Positions 1-12,719 of a stretch of DNA of 64,000 nt are shown one piece after another. The translations under genes and the position numbers were made by a program. Below the pieces are notes generated by a model that was given only the letters and a program-made list of their open reading frames with translations, was not told the DNA's origin and did not search any database. Every line of letters starts with the position of its first letter. Position 1 is the stretch's first letter. The stretch covers positions 40,303,250 through 40,367,249 of the forward strand of contig OX439051.1 of assembly GCA_949317995.1 (NCBI GenBank), written 5' to 3'. Origin of the DNA: Acholoe squamosa. Lineage: Eukaryota > Annelida > Polychaeta > Phyllodocida > Polynoidae.

Positions 1-171
1 AGTAACGGACTTATATTGGCTATCGAACACACTCCCGGCTGCGTTCAAGCCCCGGTCTTGGTAGCTTACCATATTCAACTCAGCCGGGTCCAGGCCCACA
101 GGAACACCAGTAAGGGGTTTATGTGGGGTATCAAACACACTCATAGCACCATGCTAGGCACGAGCACTTAC

Positions 172-590
172 CTCCCTCAACGACCTGTTGTTATCGGCCC
201 GCAGGCTGGCTTACTCCAGTTCTAACTCTTTCCTTTTAGACAGTTGCTGAATCTTATGCGCTTCCTTGCTCTCTCCAATTCTATTTGACATAATAAATCA
301 TCATTGCTCCCCAAATAGTCACCTTGCATATCAGAGCCAGTGTTGTCAGCCGGGAGGCCGCCTTCAGGGTCGCTCACCCCAGCCACCCGGTCTGTAGTCC
401 TGGTGGCCCCGTCCTTGGCCCCGGCTGTGTCTCGGGTCCCTTGTGAGCCTTCCAGAGCCTTATGTCCCACCATTTGATCACCTGCCTTCCACTGTGGGTT
501 GGGACAAGTGCACTCCGGGCACGCCTTCTTGTTCCCATGGTACTCATGATTATACAAATCGCATACCACCATGACTCCAGAAAAAAACAC
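172..590 (-). pseudogene. Zinc-finger plus coiled-coil ORF remnant, copy 1
   Basis: The minus-strand frame encodes a finger-like motif (VVCDLYNHEYHGN followed by ACPEC) whose Cys/His spacing looks like a degraded C-x2-C...H-x2-C...C-P-x-C treble-clef finger. A polar linker and a charged helical tail (QIELERARKRI) follow. A one-base shift continues the helix as KIQQLSKRKELELE, then a TAA. The minus strand has a strong splice-donor match, GAG|GTAAGT, at 172/171. A related finger with its own coiled coil lies on the same strand near 12.6 kb. I do not recognise the family; zinc-finger plus coiled-coil proteins occur as ORF1 or gag of retroelements and also as host proteins. At least one position expected to be Cys is Tyr and the frame is broken, so this looks like a pseudogene. 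Confidence 0.4.
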
Positions 591-599
591 AGAACTGAA

Positions 600-3240
600 C
601 TGAACTGTCTCTGCACCGGTGGGATGACTGAATGACTGTTGTGGGCCTGCCTGTGCAGGTGAGTTGAGAGTGAGGTGACAGGTAGAACTGGGTCACCCTG
701 GTTCGACACAGGTGGGTGGCCTTACAGGACCAATACCCCCGAAGAGTGAGTATAACTACTGTTCGATACCATAAAATGGCGCAGTATGAAAAGCATCGCA
801 TGGTAGCAATTTTCATTGAATCCAGAGGTGACACAAGGTACTAAGATATTAAGGCTACAGTTTTTCATGCATGAACAGGATGAGAGGTGGATTGGTGCCA
901 CACCATGGTATATTAATGTGTACCGGTATCCAGGTTTTAAATTCCGCTATTTTTGTTCATAAGCAGCTGAACATATGAGGTCGAACCCTGGTGGCATAAC
1001 TGATATACTTGGAGGAATCAATGACTGTTTCCTAAGACACCCAGCTCCACCTTGGGACACTCATCCTACCTACACTTACACCTGGGCATCTGAAGCAGTA
1101 TTCCGTATTAGAATCAACCAGATGATAGAAGAAGTTGAAGCTATACAGAAGGAATTTTGGAACCAACATGTTACATTTTGTCCAATTATTGGAGCTAAAG
1201 TTTCAAAAACTTAGTGCTGACGTGAACCAAGTTCGGATGAACAATGGTATATGGGAGATACAAAACTTCAACACCATTCACAGCTCATCCAGTTCATGCG
1301 TACCATACAGCCCAAGGCAGAGACCACATATATGAGAAACTTACAGATGAACTGCACTTCGGTGACACTTTAGTTACAAAAATAGCACAACTCTTTGTCA
1401 ATCATTCAGCCCATATCAGGCTCAAAATCAGAAGTCAAGGGTATATTCCAGTGAAGGGCCAAAATGCACATATATTTTTAGTGTTTGGTATGAACAATAA
1501 ACCCAAAGTAATATATGGATATATATATATATATGTAGGACATATACCATAATGACATAAATAAATACTCAGAGGGATATTAGCCTCTAGTACTATTATA
1601 TCACTTTCAAAGTAAGCAGTGAGGACCATAGAGAATTTTGAAACGCAAATGAATTGACTTCAGTTTCAAGAGGAATTCTTAAGGCATCATTCTAATGGCC
1701 TTGTTCTTCAGGGCAACATCAAGAATGTTGGCAGTCATACTTTGCATGTTTATAAAGCTGTCTTAAAATGCACTTTTATCCACCTTTGACCCTAAAATAT
1801 TCAATACACAGTGAAAAAAGATTCCCTTAAAACTTAAATGGGGATTCCCCATAGGTTTTGAGTGGGTATTCACTGTATTTTTACAGTGAATCACTGTTTC
1901 TTTGTCATGATGTTAGGGTTGTTCAGGCAACATCTTATATATCCATGTATCATTCCACAGTATATTCCAGTGAGAATTTAAAATTTCAAAACTGCTTTCT
2001 ACATTCAGATTTTGCCGTAGACATTTTTTTACAGTTCATCTATAGCAGACTGAAAGATTTGATCCATAAGGGCATGCCTGTTGTCTTAACATGACTAAAT
2101 GAACAAGATACGTTATTCTGTTCTTCAATCACATCTCACTTGATTTGACACAGGCAGCTGGTTAATCTCTGTTGCCCTTCAAAATATTGTCTGGTGCAGT
2201 ATGCCCATTGGAGCTTTACTGAGCAGCGATCTATCCTGTGGGATCTCGCCAGATATTAACCCCAAGCAGAAGAGGTTCTTTACAATTTCCCCTCACACAA
2301 CCTAACAGTGGGATGTCTTTGTGGACATAGATGCCATGGTGTAGATCGTAGGGGTCAATACCAGTATTCTAGTGTTGTGTGATGTGTTTCAATGGTGTAC
2401 TTTGTATGAAGAGGCAACTGTACTCCATAATGTGACTCATTATTTCAAAAATACATTTTAGATCACTTGAGTATCCAACCTGGGTATCCAAATAAATGAC
2501 TGACCTTAGGCCAACGGATTAAGGCCACCCAGAGCTTGAACATTGTTTCTGCAAAGCCTCCTGTGTATTGCACAGTAGTGCTCAGCACTTATTGATTTAA
2601 GGTATCAAGTAGAGCGCTTGTGTTGGAAGTGGTCTTCGAACATGGGAGGTAACAAGGTGGGTGTTTTCAAACAGATGAATTTATGTTGTAGCAGGGAAAA
2701 TTTACTACTTCTATAGTGGAACATTTAGGACATTATGTGCATGTACTGGAAAGGATCCAAGTTTGCAATGTATTAAATCAAAATTGTAATGATAAGCACC
2801 TCAAAAACAAGGTATATCATATTAACATAAGTTGTTTCATTATTCTAACTTATTTTAAGCAGTTTTAATTCCTAGTTACTCCATGTTAAGTCATTGTTAC
2901 ATCAGCATAATATATTTAACTTAACATGCGAGAGATCTTTATAATTTATCTTAGTTCTGATAGGCCTTACTAGGATAACACATGCATTCTAATCAAATGA
3001 TAATGAGTTCACATCTTCAAGACACAAAAATCCAAACATTTTGACTCACGTATCTCGAAGAGTTAATCAAATTTGTAGCAAGAACAGCAGTCATACCTGA
3101 AAGTAGAAATAAAAGAGACTAAGACAAGCAAAATCACTGCATTCTAGACAAATCTTCTTTCCTTGTCCATTTCAAGACAAAAGCTTTGATCAAAAGGAAA
3201 TTCTCCCCAGTCTACATCCAATAATTGCACTAATTAACAT
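600..3240. other. Intergenic AT-rich sequence
   Basis: No gene is supported. It contains a short (AT)n tract near 1506-1536. Around 2150-2330 there is a sequence similar to ones at about 8.93-9.06 kb, and more loosely to 23.42-23.50 and 56.93-57.02 kb. The stretch at 2469-2545 is shared with 11.88-11.95 kb. From about 2840 it matches the duplicated units at 20.3, 29.6 and 40.0 kb. The short open frames lack codon conservation and known motifs. Confidence 0.5.
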
Positions 3241-3244
3241 TTTT

Positions 3245-4030
3245 GAACTTTCGGGGAGTAACTGGGATAAAACCAACTGATCTTGGTCAATTTGAGGATG
3301 CTGAATTCAGAAATCACAATGAAATTGCTGGGTTTCTTCTCATTTCTTGTTATTTGATGTTAAAGATGCATAAAATGGGATAAAAGCGCCAATACAAGTG
3401 AAAAAATTGGGATGGACGCTTATTTTTTCCATCGTTAGATTCATATATTCTGGATAAAACATGTCTTAAACTTCATGAAAATGTGGTATACAGTCACTAT
3501 GAACCTAGTCATTGCCTATAAAATAGCGATCTTCTGTATTAAAAGATGCCTATGTTATTCAATTACTGTGTCAATGTAGGTCTGCATCTATGTAATACTA
3601 CATTTTCTCTTATTCTAGGGTCACACAATATTGTGAAGATGATTATCTAGCATGCTGATGCAAAAGAAACCAAATAGGAAATATTCAGTTTAAATGATGA
3701 AGTGTGTTATATTCTTATCAAACAGCTATCCGATATCTAAAGTTGAAAATCGTTATTTTATCACCAATGAATTGGTTCATAGTGACTATATACCACATTT
3801 TCTTGATGTTGAAGACATACATTATCCAAAATATATGAAGTTAACAATGGAAAAAAATAAGCTTCCCGCCATGATTTTCACTTAAATTGGCTCTTTTATC
3901 TCATTCCATGCATCTTTAACGTTAAATATCTCAGAAATAAGAAGAAATAATTCCATTATGATTTCTGAATTTGGCACCCTTGAATTGACCAAGATCAGTT
4001 GTTTTTATCCCAGTTGCTCTTTAGTGGTTC
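3245..4030. mobile_element. Long foldback (snapback) element
   Basis: The two halves are inverted copies of each other. The left arm has AACTGGGATAAAACCAACTG then ATCTTGGTCAATT; the right arm read on the minus strand has AACTGGGATAAAAACAACTG then ATCTTGGTCAATT. The similarity continues inward through a shared GTGGTATA(C/T)AGTCACTATGA segment, giving imperfect arms of about 290 bp around a spacer near 3560-3720. Paralogous units at about 20.98 and 30.08 kb lack the insertion, which supports it being mobile. It encodes nothing recognisable; the 63-aa frame inside is part of one arm. Confidence 0.7.
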
Positions 4031-6385
4031 CTCAGTATTACTTAATTTGGTTCAAAACATTCCAGATCTCAGCTTCAAAAAAACTAGATGCTCAGTGAGT
4101 GAGTGATGGTTGTTAGATGCCATTTCGACAGCCATTTCGGTCAAAATCAATTGGGGATGGATGGAAAATAGGTGTACACAGACATACTTGCTTTGACTCT
4201 AAATTATAACTGTTGAACATACCAGGGATCCTCATAAAACTGAACAGTGAACCACCATAATTGTATTTCAGTAAAGCAGTGTAGGTATTACAATGAAGCC
4301 CCAAATTACAGTACAGTAGTACAAGGAATTGACATGAAAATAACGACAGAGCAGTGACAACTTTGGGACAAGGATTTCAATGTTATTTTGATATCATTCT
4401 TTTTACAATGTGTTTGATCCATTCATTTCAATAATTCAAAGAATTTTCACATTTTGATTCAGGCAAGTCCTATTCTCTCTAGTGCTATACATTATTGCTG
4501 AATAATAAAAGGGACAATTTGGATCGAGACAGAGGTTCGCAAGAATTGATTTAAACTGGGTGTTTCTTCACGACTTATCCTCAGAAGAGTTTAGTGCTTT
4601 TATTTCATAAAATGCATTTCTCATAATGAATTGAAGTTATTTGATGACATCACAGTGACGAACAGGCTTTACAACACAAACTGTGCAGTACTAATTGGAC
4701 CATCAGGACCATATGGACAACACCTCACCCATACTGCGCTCTCAGTGGAAGCTGCTGGTCACCTGGCTGTGTTAGCAGATTATCACACTAGGTGGCAGTA
4801 GGTGTAAACAGAACCTAGCCTGAGGGGTAATTTATGGATGACATGGCATCTACCGTTGTATGAAGGCAGGAGTACCGTTTTAATGCCAGGGTTTCAAATA
4901 GGCACATATCTTGAATAGGCACCAGAGGTATAGGGAATCTCAAATAAGGGCCCGTCTCATGTAAGGGCCACAGGTACAGGGGCAATATAATTTATACATG
5001 TCAGGACACTCATACAGGACATTAATCTTCTATATTCTTTATTCAGAGTGAAGCAGAACATAGATGGAATAGATTTACCCAGCTCTTGGTCATTGAATAC
5101 GAAATGGAAAATGTGCAACATAATATCATACAAGGTATAAGCCAAACACCATGGAGTTTTGGGGGGATGAGGAAATGTTCAAATTGCAGGGCTTAAGAAC
5201 CCTTGGTTCCTCTTATCTCATGTCATAGCAGACACCTTACAAAGTGGCACCCAGTAGTGTCCACATATGATCAGCCTAGCTTTCACAGTAACCCTTATCC
5301 ATTAAAATACAAATTGAAGACAAGTTACTACATTGAAGCCCCTACAGATCTATCAATCAATGTAACATTTATATGATAAACTTTTAACCTTCACCTATCA
5401 ATATAAGTACAGTAAAGCTTCAGCCATTGTTCCGTTATTTGGCCTAGAAGAAAGTCAAGACTTTGTTAGAGCATGCTCTCTTTTATTTAATAATGTGCCA
5501 TTCTCTCTCAAAATGTCCTACCCCATTAACTCATTGCATTGTTTTTTTCTTTCCTCCAGCACAGAAAATGTATAGAATTTAAGCAGGTGAATAGATTTGA
5601 TTGAGGATACAACATGAGCAAAACATGAACAAATTAAACTAAAGAGAGTTTCCTATCTCTAATCGAAATCGGAAATGAGATATATATATATCAGTATCCC
5701 AGGTAACCAAATGCTGGGGCATCAGATTAGTACCAGTTTAACTGAGCAGGGGTATTTGAATTGAAATAAAACACTACATGCTGTATATTAAAGCTTAATA
5801 GTCATTTCAAGCAGAGGGCCTACTCTCGATTATTTAGAGGTTATCATCTCCTGCCACTCTTTCTAAAGCTCAAAGGGTATCATACATTTATATATTTGAC
5901 AATGAGTTAAACAACAGTAAAGCTATTATTATTAATGATGTGGTTAAGACATCATTTTGGATCACTTAATGGGATGATGAATATACTGCAGTCTTTGCTG
6001 TAGGGTGTTCAAGGCTATGTGTCCTGGGATGGTTATAAAGCTTGTATTAGGTGTGATATTGTAATCCATAGAAATTTCTGTCATTTCAATATGTCAAAAT
6101 GCTATTTGATATTACTATGATAGGTGATCTCGTACCATGAAATACTGATTGAAATATTAGAATGATTTCAATTGTGGGCAATAATGGCAACCATGGCAGG
6201 TCTTGCAAGGATAGCTCAACAAAATGCTCTAAAGTTCACTAGAATAGATTTGATGTTAGCACCCAGCATCATTCTCAAGGAATGGCAAGTAAAAATCCTC
6301 AATGCTGTCCACTCAGCTAAATGTTGGTCTGTCCATTATGGCCAAAGGTGTAATGAGTGGCATTCAGTGACATCAGATATTATCA
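4031..6385. other. Intergenic sequence with dispersed repeats
   Basis: No gene is supported. The stretch at 4085-4160 matches the duplicated units (GTGAGTGAGTxATGGTTGTTAGATG, compare 21.04 and 40.25 kb). The stretch at 4150-4330 is an inverted relative of 31.60-31.76 kb. Near 5698 a CCCAGGTAAC word resembles the terminus of the TIR element at 28.2 kb, but no partner end is visible. Confidence 0.5.
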
Positions 6386-7188
6386 AAGGACTTTACTACT
6401 GGGTATTCTGGTCCCTAAGGCTATGAGGGTTGGGGGTTAATAGATGTACAATACAGGATTTTCCTACCGGGTGTTCTGCTCCCTACTGCTATGAGGGTTG
6501 GGGGCTGATAGATGTACAATACAGGACATTACTACCGGGTATTCTGGCCCCTAGGGCTATGAGGGTTGGGGGTAATAGATGTACAATACAGGATTTTCCT
6601 ACCGGGTGTTCTGCTCCCTACTGCTATGAGGGTTGGGGGCTGATAGATGTACAATACAGGACATTACTACCGGGTATTCTGGCCCCTAGGGCTATGAGGG
6701 TTGGGGGTAATAGATGTACAATACAGGATTTTCCTACCGGGTGTTCTGCTCCCTACTGCTATGAGGGTTGGGGGCTGATAGATGTACAATACAGGACATT
6801 ACTACCGGGTATTCTGGCCCCTAGGGCTATGAGGGTTGGGGGTAATAGATGTACAATACAGGATTTTCCTACCGGGTGTTCTGCTCCCTACTGCTATGAG
6901 GGTTGGGGGCTGATAGATGTACAATACAGGACATTACTACCGGGTATTCTGGCCCCTAGGGCTATGAGGGTTGGGGGTAATAGATGTACAATACAGGACT
7001 TTACTACCGGGTATTCTGGTCCCTAAGGCTATGAAGGTTGGGGGCTAATAGATGTACAATACAGGACTTTACTACTGGGTATTCTGGTCCCTAAGGCTAT
7101 GAGGGTTGGGGGTAATAGATGTACAATACAGGACTTTACTACCGGGTATTCTGGTCCCTACTGCTATGAGGGTTGGGGGCTAATAGAT
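6386..7188 (+). repeat. 135-bp higher-order tandem array
   Basis: The basic monomer is about 67-68 bp, containing GATGTACAATACAGGA, then TACCGGGT, then GCTATGAGGGTTGGGGG. In the middle, two monomer types alternate: one with GATTTTCCTACCGGGTGTTC and CTACTGC, the other with GACATTACTACCGGGTATTC and CTAGGGC. Each pair is 135 bp, and about four successive dimers are identical by eye. The edges are single, more diverged monomers. 135 is divisible by 3, so a 198-aa open frame runs through the array, but its residues simply restate the repeat and I do not call it a gene. Confidence 0.95.
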
Positions 7189-9621
7189 GGATGACCACTT
7201 TGAAAAAAGATTCACTCATGCGTCATTGTGTAAAATTCATGTTTGAATGCATATAGGAGATAAATGATGCCCCAAGACCCATCCAAACCATATGGAGATT
7301 TTAGATTTAACCCCTACTAAGGAATGAAAATATTTTTGGTGGTGTAGACGTGTTCCCCTTGCTATTATATGCTCAAGGAACCATATGTTCAGAAAATCTT
7401 GGAATGACCCATATATGTATATGTGGGGAGCTGATGTGGACTCCACTTCTGGGGTAATTGTACTGATATAAAGCAGCTTTATGTATTGAGAAATTAGCAA
7501 GTGCCATGTATTGTATTTAGGTTAATAATACTTTAGATATAAACATAACAGGAAGAAAATGTTGAATGCCTTTCCATTCATATCTATTGGAAAAGTTGTG
7601 TAACATATCATAAGTCTTAGTCAGAGGTGTTATTCTATTCTAGGTACTTGCTTTATGACATTCAGGTGAATGATTGTCAATGAGGCTGGCATTTTCCAAA
7701 TAGGATTTGCTGGTTCCTGCAGCAGAAGCTAGTTTCTCACCAGTTCTACACTGAGAAATAGGGTCTTCCAAGGGAGAAGCATAAAAAATCATGGCAACCC
7801 CTGTCAAATTGACCTTGTCAGCCCTGACATAGACTCTTCAGATTGACAACTTCAATGCTTGTCACTAACTTACATGATGACTACCAAATAATAAAAAATA
7901 CCAAAAGATGTCTAGATAATGATTCCAATCCCCATTTCCTAAAGAAGACATCTATACAAGACATAAACCAGTAGCTCAAAGGAAGCCATTGTCCTCGGAT
8001 TGTGAAGAAGCTGATTCTTGATGATCCATAAAGCTAAAATAAAGCCTGCCACTGTTTACTTCAATGTAAGATGTAAATATTATCATGCAGGAGTTCCATG
8101 TTACTGTAGACACTAGAGGGATACAGATGAATTGCTTTGGGACTTTAATGAAAGGCTGGATAACCTCCTTACATGGTATTGTCTAGCATGGGGTGCCTTA
8201 AGATTAATTCAATGCTGAGCTGATTAGATTGAAATAACTTTAAAACTAGAGTTTTCAAACAATAGAGCATTAAATCAATGAGAGATCTAATAGAATAGAC
8301 AATTATCTTGTAATCATATCCTCTGCGTTAGTGATGTTTCTTCAATATAAGTAGTGGAGAGAGATTGAATAAAATTAGAAAAAAATGGGTTGATTTCAAT
8401 TCATGAGGATTTCTATGACTCCATAGATCGATTAGATGAGCCTTTTATTATTCTGGGACCGTCACACATGATGCAAGTCACTTTTTCCATGCTTTTGAAA
8501 GCTGTCAGACACTTCCTTGAATGTTCAGGACCATTTCTTAATGAGATAACTTCTTAATTGGAATCAATGGTTAGGGGTATTAGCTTCAGGTGAACTGTAA
8601 ATGTCCATAAAGGCACGATCACTGTCTCCATATGACAAAATCTAGTAAACGATACCAAATGAAGTGTCCAACTTGTTACTTTCTTCTGAATAGCCAGAAG
8701 GAGAACGATGGTGCTAATTAGGAAGTCTCTGTCTTCTTTTAATCAGGTGGGAGTGGCATTAGATACCACATTATACATAAAAGTGTGTGATAATGAATTA
8801 TAAGTTAAGTGACAAATCAAGCATAAAGGCATGGCTTACTATTGGATGACATAGCTAATATGATTTTAACCATTAATCCCACCATTAAATGAATGAGCTC
8901 TGGGGGCAGCTGCTCATCTCACCATTGTTCAGCACACTATTGTCTGGTGCAATATGCCAAATGGAGCTCTACCCAGCAGAAATCTATCCTACGATGATCT
9001 TGTCATGTGATCAACTGGCAGCTAGGCATACACCAGAAGCAGGATAGGTTCTTCATGGTTTCCCCACACAATGCCTCAAGTTGTGTGTAAATACTGGCAT
9101 ATATTGACTCATTTCTGACAATTTGTCAGCAATTAGTCAATATAGGTCAGTAGGATACAAGGATGCAAAGGTAATGGATACAAAGGTAAAGGATGCAATT
9201 ATTATAAGGCTTAAGGTTTAAGATACTTTTAAAAAAAAAGTAACTGATAGGTACAACATTGTTGTAGTGGCAGATGACCTCTTGAAGATTAAATATTGAA
9301 ACCTTTCCAATATTTACTCGCATTTTAATGAATAAATGTTAGTAATTACTTAGTAGCAATTGGTCAATATATGTTAGTAATTGCTCACAATTTGTCAGCA
9401 ATTAGTCAATATATGTTAGTACTTAGTCACTATATGGTACAATCGGAATTTGGAACTTTTTGTAGACAGTTTGGAACAAAACTTGGTGGACACGATGAAA
9501 TGATTAAATTTTGGCAGACATTTTGGAACAAAATACGGTGGACAAGACATAATTAAGGATTTAGCGGATACATTGGAATGGGTGTACATAATCGAACCCA
9601 ACAATTTTCCTCATATATACA
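7189..9621. other. Intergenic sequence with dispersed repeats
   Basis: No gene is supported. The stretch at 8930-9060 is a relative of 2190-2320. Between about 9115 and 9430 a word like AATTTGTCAGCAATTAGTCA recurs several times. The GGACA(C/A)GA...TTTTGG(C/A)A(G/C) motif around 9465-9550 is also locally duplicated. Open frames here are short and unconvincing. Confidence 0.5.
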
Positions 9622-11463
9622 GGGTAGTTGTTCTCTTATTTTGAAGAAATCTTTATACAATCGTTTTAGAGAAAAGATATAATAAAGAAAATATTCAACT
9701 TGGAAGGGAAACCTATTTCTCCCTTTAAATGCTTTTCAGTGTATTTCAATATATTTTGAAGAAGATTAACATGTAAAGAATAATAGAAAGAAAATAAGTT
9801 TCATTCTTTGGAATACTAAAATCTTCATTAGATTATCAGAGAAGGAAATCTATGTTGTTTCTATGCTGAAACGTTCTGATGAACAGACCTGGGAAACACC
9901 CTATGATGTCATAATGTCGGGAGGGTATCCCTTTAATCATTGGCTCTCAGGGAGCATGTGACAAAAATTCAATATGCATGTAATCATTATCTTTGTATTT
10001 TCTTTTTTCAAATGAGAAAGGCTATATTTCTCTTTGTAATTTTATCTTTCATCTTTAAATATTATAGAGGTAAAATTTGATTAACGATTTCAAAAAGATT
10101 ATGCATAGACCAACCATCCATAGGGGAGGGTCGCATGACCCTATCCACATATCCATAAAAAAATTTTTGAAAGATTTTAAAAAGAACGAAAATATAAAGA
10201 AAATATGAGGAAAATCTTACACATGACCTGAGTCTTTCTAAAACAAAACACTACCAAATTCATTGTTGTGAATTATTTTATGTTTGTGGCATGGACTGGA
10301 AGAAGGGGTCTTAGAACCCTCTGCACTAGGACCCCTTTTCGCAGATCATGTCATGTTTATAGCCTTTCTAAGGTCATATTCTTTGATGATCTGAAGAAAA
10401 ATATATTCAAAAAAGTAAGTGGAAGTTTCAGGATTCCTTATCCCCACCTCAAGAGGTGGCCCTAACTTGACCCTAAGCAACAGGTTTTGGACAAACCAAA
10501 ATACCAAAATAGTTTCTTTTTACTAAAAGAAAATAAAAAGATTTTGTAAAGATAACAAAAAGCAATGCTTCTGGGTAGTTTTGCTCTTATTTTGAAGAAA
10601 TCTTTATATAATCGTTTTAGAGAAAAGATCTAATAAAGAAAACATTCAACTTGGAAAGAAACCCCATTTCTCCCTTTAAATTCTTTTCAGTGTATTTCAA
10701 TATATTTTGAAGAAAATGAACATGTAAAGAATATAGAAAGAAAATCTGTTTCATTCTTTGGATTTTCTTTAGAATACTAAAATCTTTATTAGATTCTCAG
10801 AGAATGAATTCTACGTTGTTTCTATGCTGATACGTACAATTTGATGAACACACCTGGGAAACACCCTATGAGGTCATAATGTCAGGAGGGGATCCCTTCA
10901 GCCATTGGCTCTCAGGGATCATGTGACAAAAATTAAATATTCATGTAATGATTTTCTTTGTATTTTCTTTTTCAAATGAGAAAGGCTATATTTCTCTTTG
11001 TAATTTCGTTTTTCACCTTTAAAGATTATAGAGGTAAAATTTGCTTAACAATTTCAAAAAGATTATCCATAGACCAACCATCCATAGGAGAAGGTCACAT
11101 GACCCTATTTGCATATTCATAAAAATATTTTGGAAAGATTTTATAAAGAATGAAAATATAAAGAAAATATGAAGAAAATCTTACACATGACTTGAGTCTT
11201 TCTAAAACAAGACACTACCAAATTCATTATTGGGAATTCTTTTATGATTATAGCCTTTGTAAAGTCATATTATTTGATAATCTGAAGAAAAATATATTTA
11301 AAAAAGTATGGGTAAGTTTTCCAATTCCTTATCCCCACCTCAAGAGGTGGTCCTAACTTGACCCTGAGCAACAGGTTTTGAAAAAAAGAAAATACCAAAA
11401 TATTTTCTTTTCACTAAAAGAAAATAAAAAGATGTTGTAAAGATTACAAAGAGCAATACTTCA
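9622..11463 (+). repeat. Tandem duplication of a ~0.9-kb AT-rich unit
   Basis: The unit beginning GGGTAGTTGTTCTCTTATTT at 9622 begins again at 10573 (period 951) and is highly similar throughout. The second copy lacks about 70 bp present in the first at roughly 10281-10350. The unit is rich in A-tracts and AAGA/AAAGA words and has no coding potential. It is followed at 11463-11765 by two further copies, about 152 bp apart, of an AAATCTTTxTTCAAAC module. Satellite-like expansion or the inside of a larger transposon are both possible. Confidence 0.9.
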
Positions 11464-11765
11464 AATCTTTTTTCAAACAATTTCATTTGGACCATTTTAC
11501 ACGGTTTTGTAAAGAATGAAAATTTGAAAAGAAAATAGAAAGAGAAATGGTTTTGAAAACGATTTTTAAAAGATTAGACTTAGAATATTCTTTTTAAAAA
11601 GAGAAAAAACACCCAGATCTTTCTTCAAACACGTTCATTTGGATCATTTTACAAGGTTTTGTAAAAAATGAAAAGAAAAAAGAAAAGAGAAAGAGAAATG
11701 GCTTTGAAAACGATTTTTAAAAGATTAGACTTAGTATATTTTATTTTTGAAAAGAGAAAAAACCA
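11463..11765 (+). repeat. 152-bp tandem pair
   Basis: Two adjacent copies contain TTTCAAACA(A/C)(T/G)TTCATTTGGA, a GTTTTGTAAA(G/A)AATGAAAA segment and GGxTTTGAAAACGATTTTTA. They sit immediately after the 0.9-kb tandem duplication and share its A-rich style, so they probably belong to the same repetitive element. Confidence 0.85.
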
Positions 11766-12490
11766 CCCTGGTGTCATTCTATTTAATGATATATCTTAAA
11801 TAAAATTACGTGTGATCTCCTGACACACAACATCTGATATCAGAAGAATGATACGAATAACATCAATTATCAGTTGAGTATCCAACCCAGGTATCCAAAT
11901 AAATGGCTGAACCCAGGCCCACAGATACAGGCTAGCCTCAGCTTGAACTGTTATATATTAAACTCTTTTAGGTAAACGCTGTGTCCTACCGGTAACCTCA
12001 GACCAGCATGAGCCGCCTATACATGAACATCCATTACTAAGACTCTTTACAATATGCTGAAAAAAATACCACTGCATTACAAACTGACATAAGGTCTTGT
12101 CCTTTTCCTCATGAATACTTGTGAATAAACATACATCATCAAGATATGACAGAACATCATGGCTGCCTAGTCGACTGTGTATGACACAGTAGCCCTAAGC
12201 ACTTATTTAAGGTAACAATAGTAGACTGCTTGTGTTGTAGGTGCTCTTCAAATATCGGAGGACATTAGTTGGGTTTTACAAACCCATGCTGTAGAGTGGA
12301 AACACTATTGTTTTAAACAGGTTGGGCATGAAGGGGATTTGTTACACAGCATTACAGATGGAGCCTATATCTCCATGTAAGAAGGCCAGTTTTAAGGTGG
12401 GTCTTTCCCATTGAAATTTAACTTCCTGTGCAGATACTTGCGCATATACGTTATCTTCAACGAAATGAGATATTTTTGGTGTGCACATAC

Positions 12491-12718
12491 CTACATATGC
12501 CCAAAATGTCCACATGAAATGCCATAGACTTAGTAATATCTGATAAGCCCTCCATGTTGGACTCCTGGTCCCGCAGGCTTTGATTCAGCCGGTTAATTTC
12601 CATGTTATTTTCAGCAATTTCTTTTTCACGATCATTGACTGCACAAGAGGGCATAGAGCACAATTGCCGTGGTAATTCTTTTTACAAGTGTTACAAACCA
12701 CCATCCTGGGGATTTTTA
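12491..12718 (-). pseudogene. Zinc-finger plus coiled-coil ORF remnant, copy 2
   Basis: The minus strand encodes VVCNTCKKNYHGNCALCP, a well-formed C-x2-C-x4-Y-H-x2-C-x2-C finger. After a probable single-base deletion near 12645 (restoring a CPSC ending), the frame runs into a coiled coil: DREKEIAENNMEINRLNQSL, then RDQESNMEGLSDITKS. It resembles the remnant at 172-590 in the finger and in having a helix-rich tail. Two splice-like sites exist on the minus strand: TTGTGCAG before 12638 and TGTAG|GTATGT at 12491/12490, so 12491-12638 could alternatively be a real 148-bp coding exon. I favour a broken mobile-element or host-derived ORF, because the frame change sits in the middle of the finger. 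Confidence 0.45.
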
Positions 12719-12719
12719 A

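Noticed and set aside
16..225. 69-aa frame at the window start
   Set aside because: Antisense to the zinc-finger/coiled-coil relic and its donor site; no motifs.
3694..3885. 63-aa frame at 3.7 kb
   Set aside because: Lies inside one arm of the foldback element, with no independent support.
6430..7026. 198-aa open frame in the tandem array
   Set aside because: The frame stays open only because the 135-bp period is divisible by three; residues follow the DNA repeat exactly and no domain or coding bias is seen.
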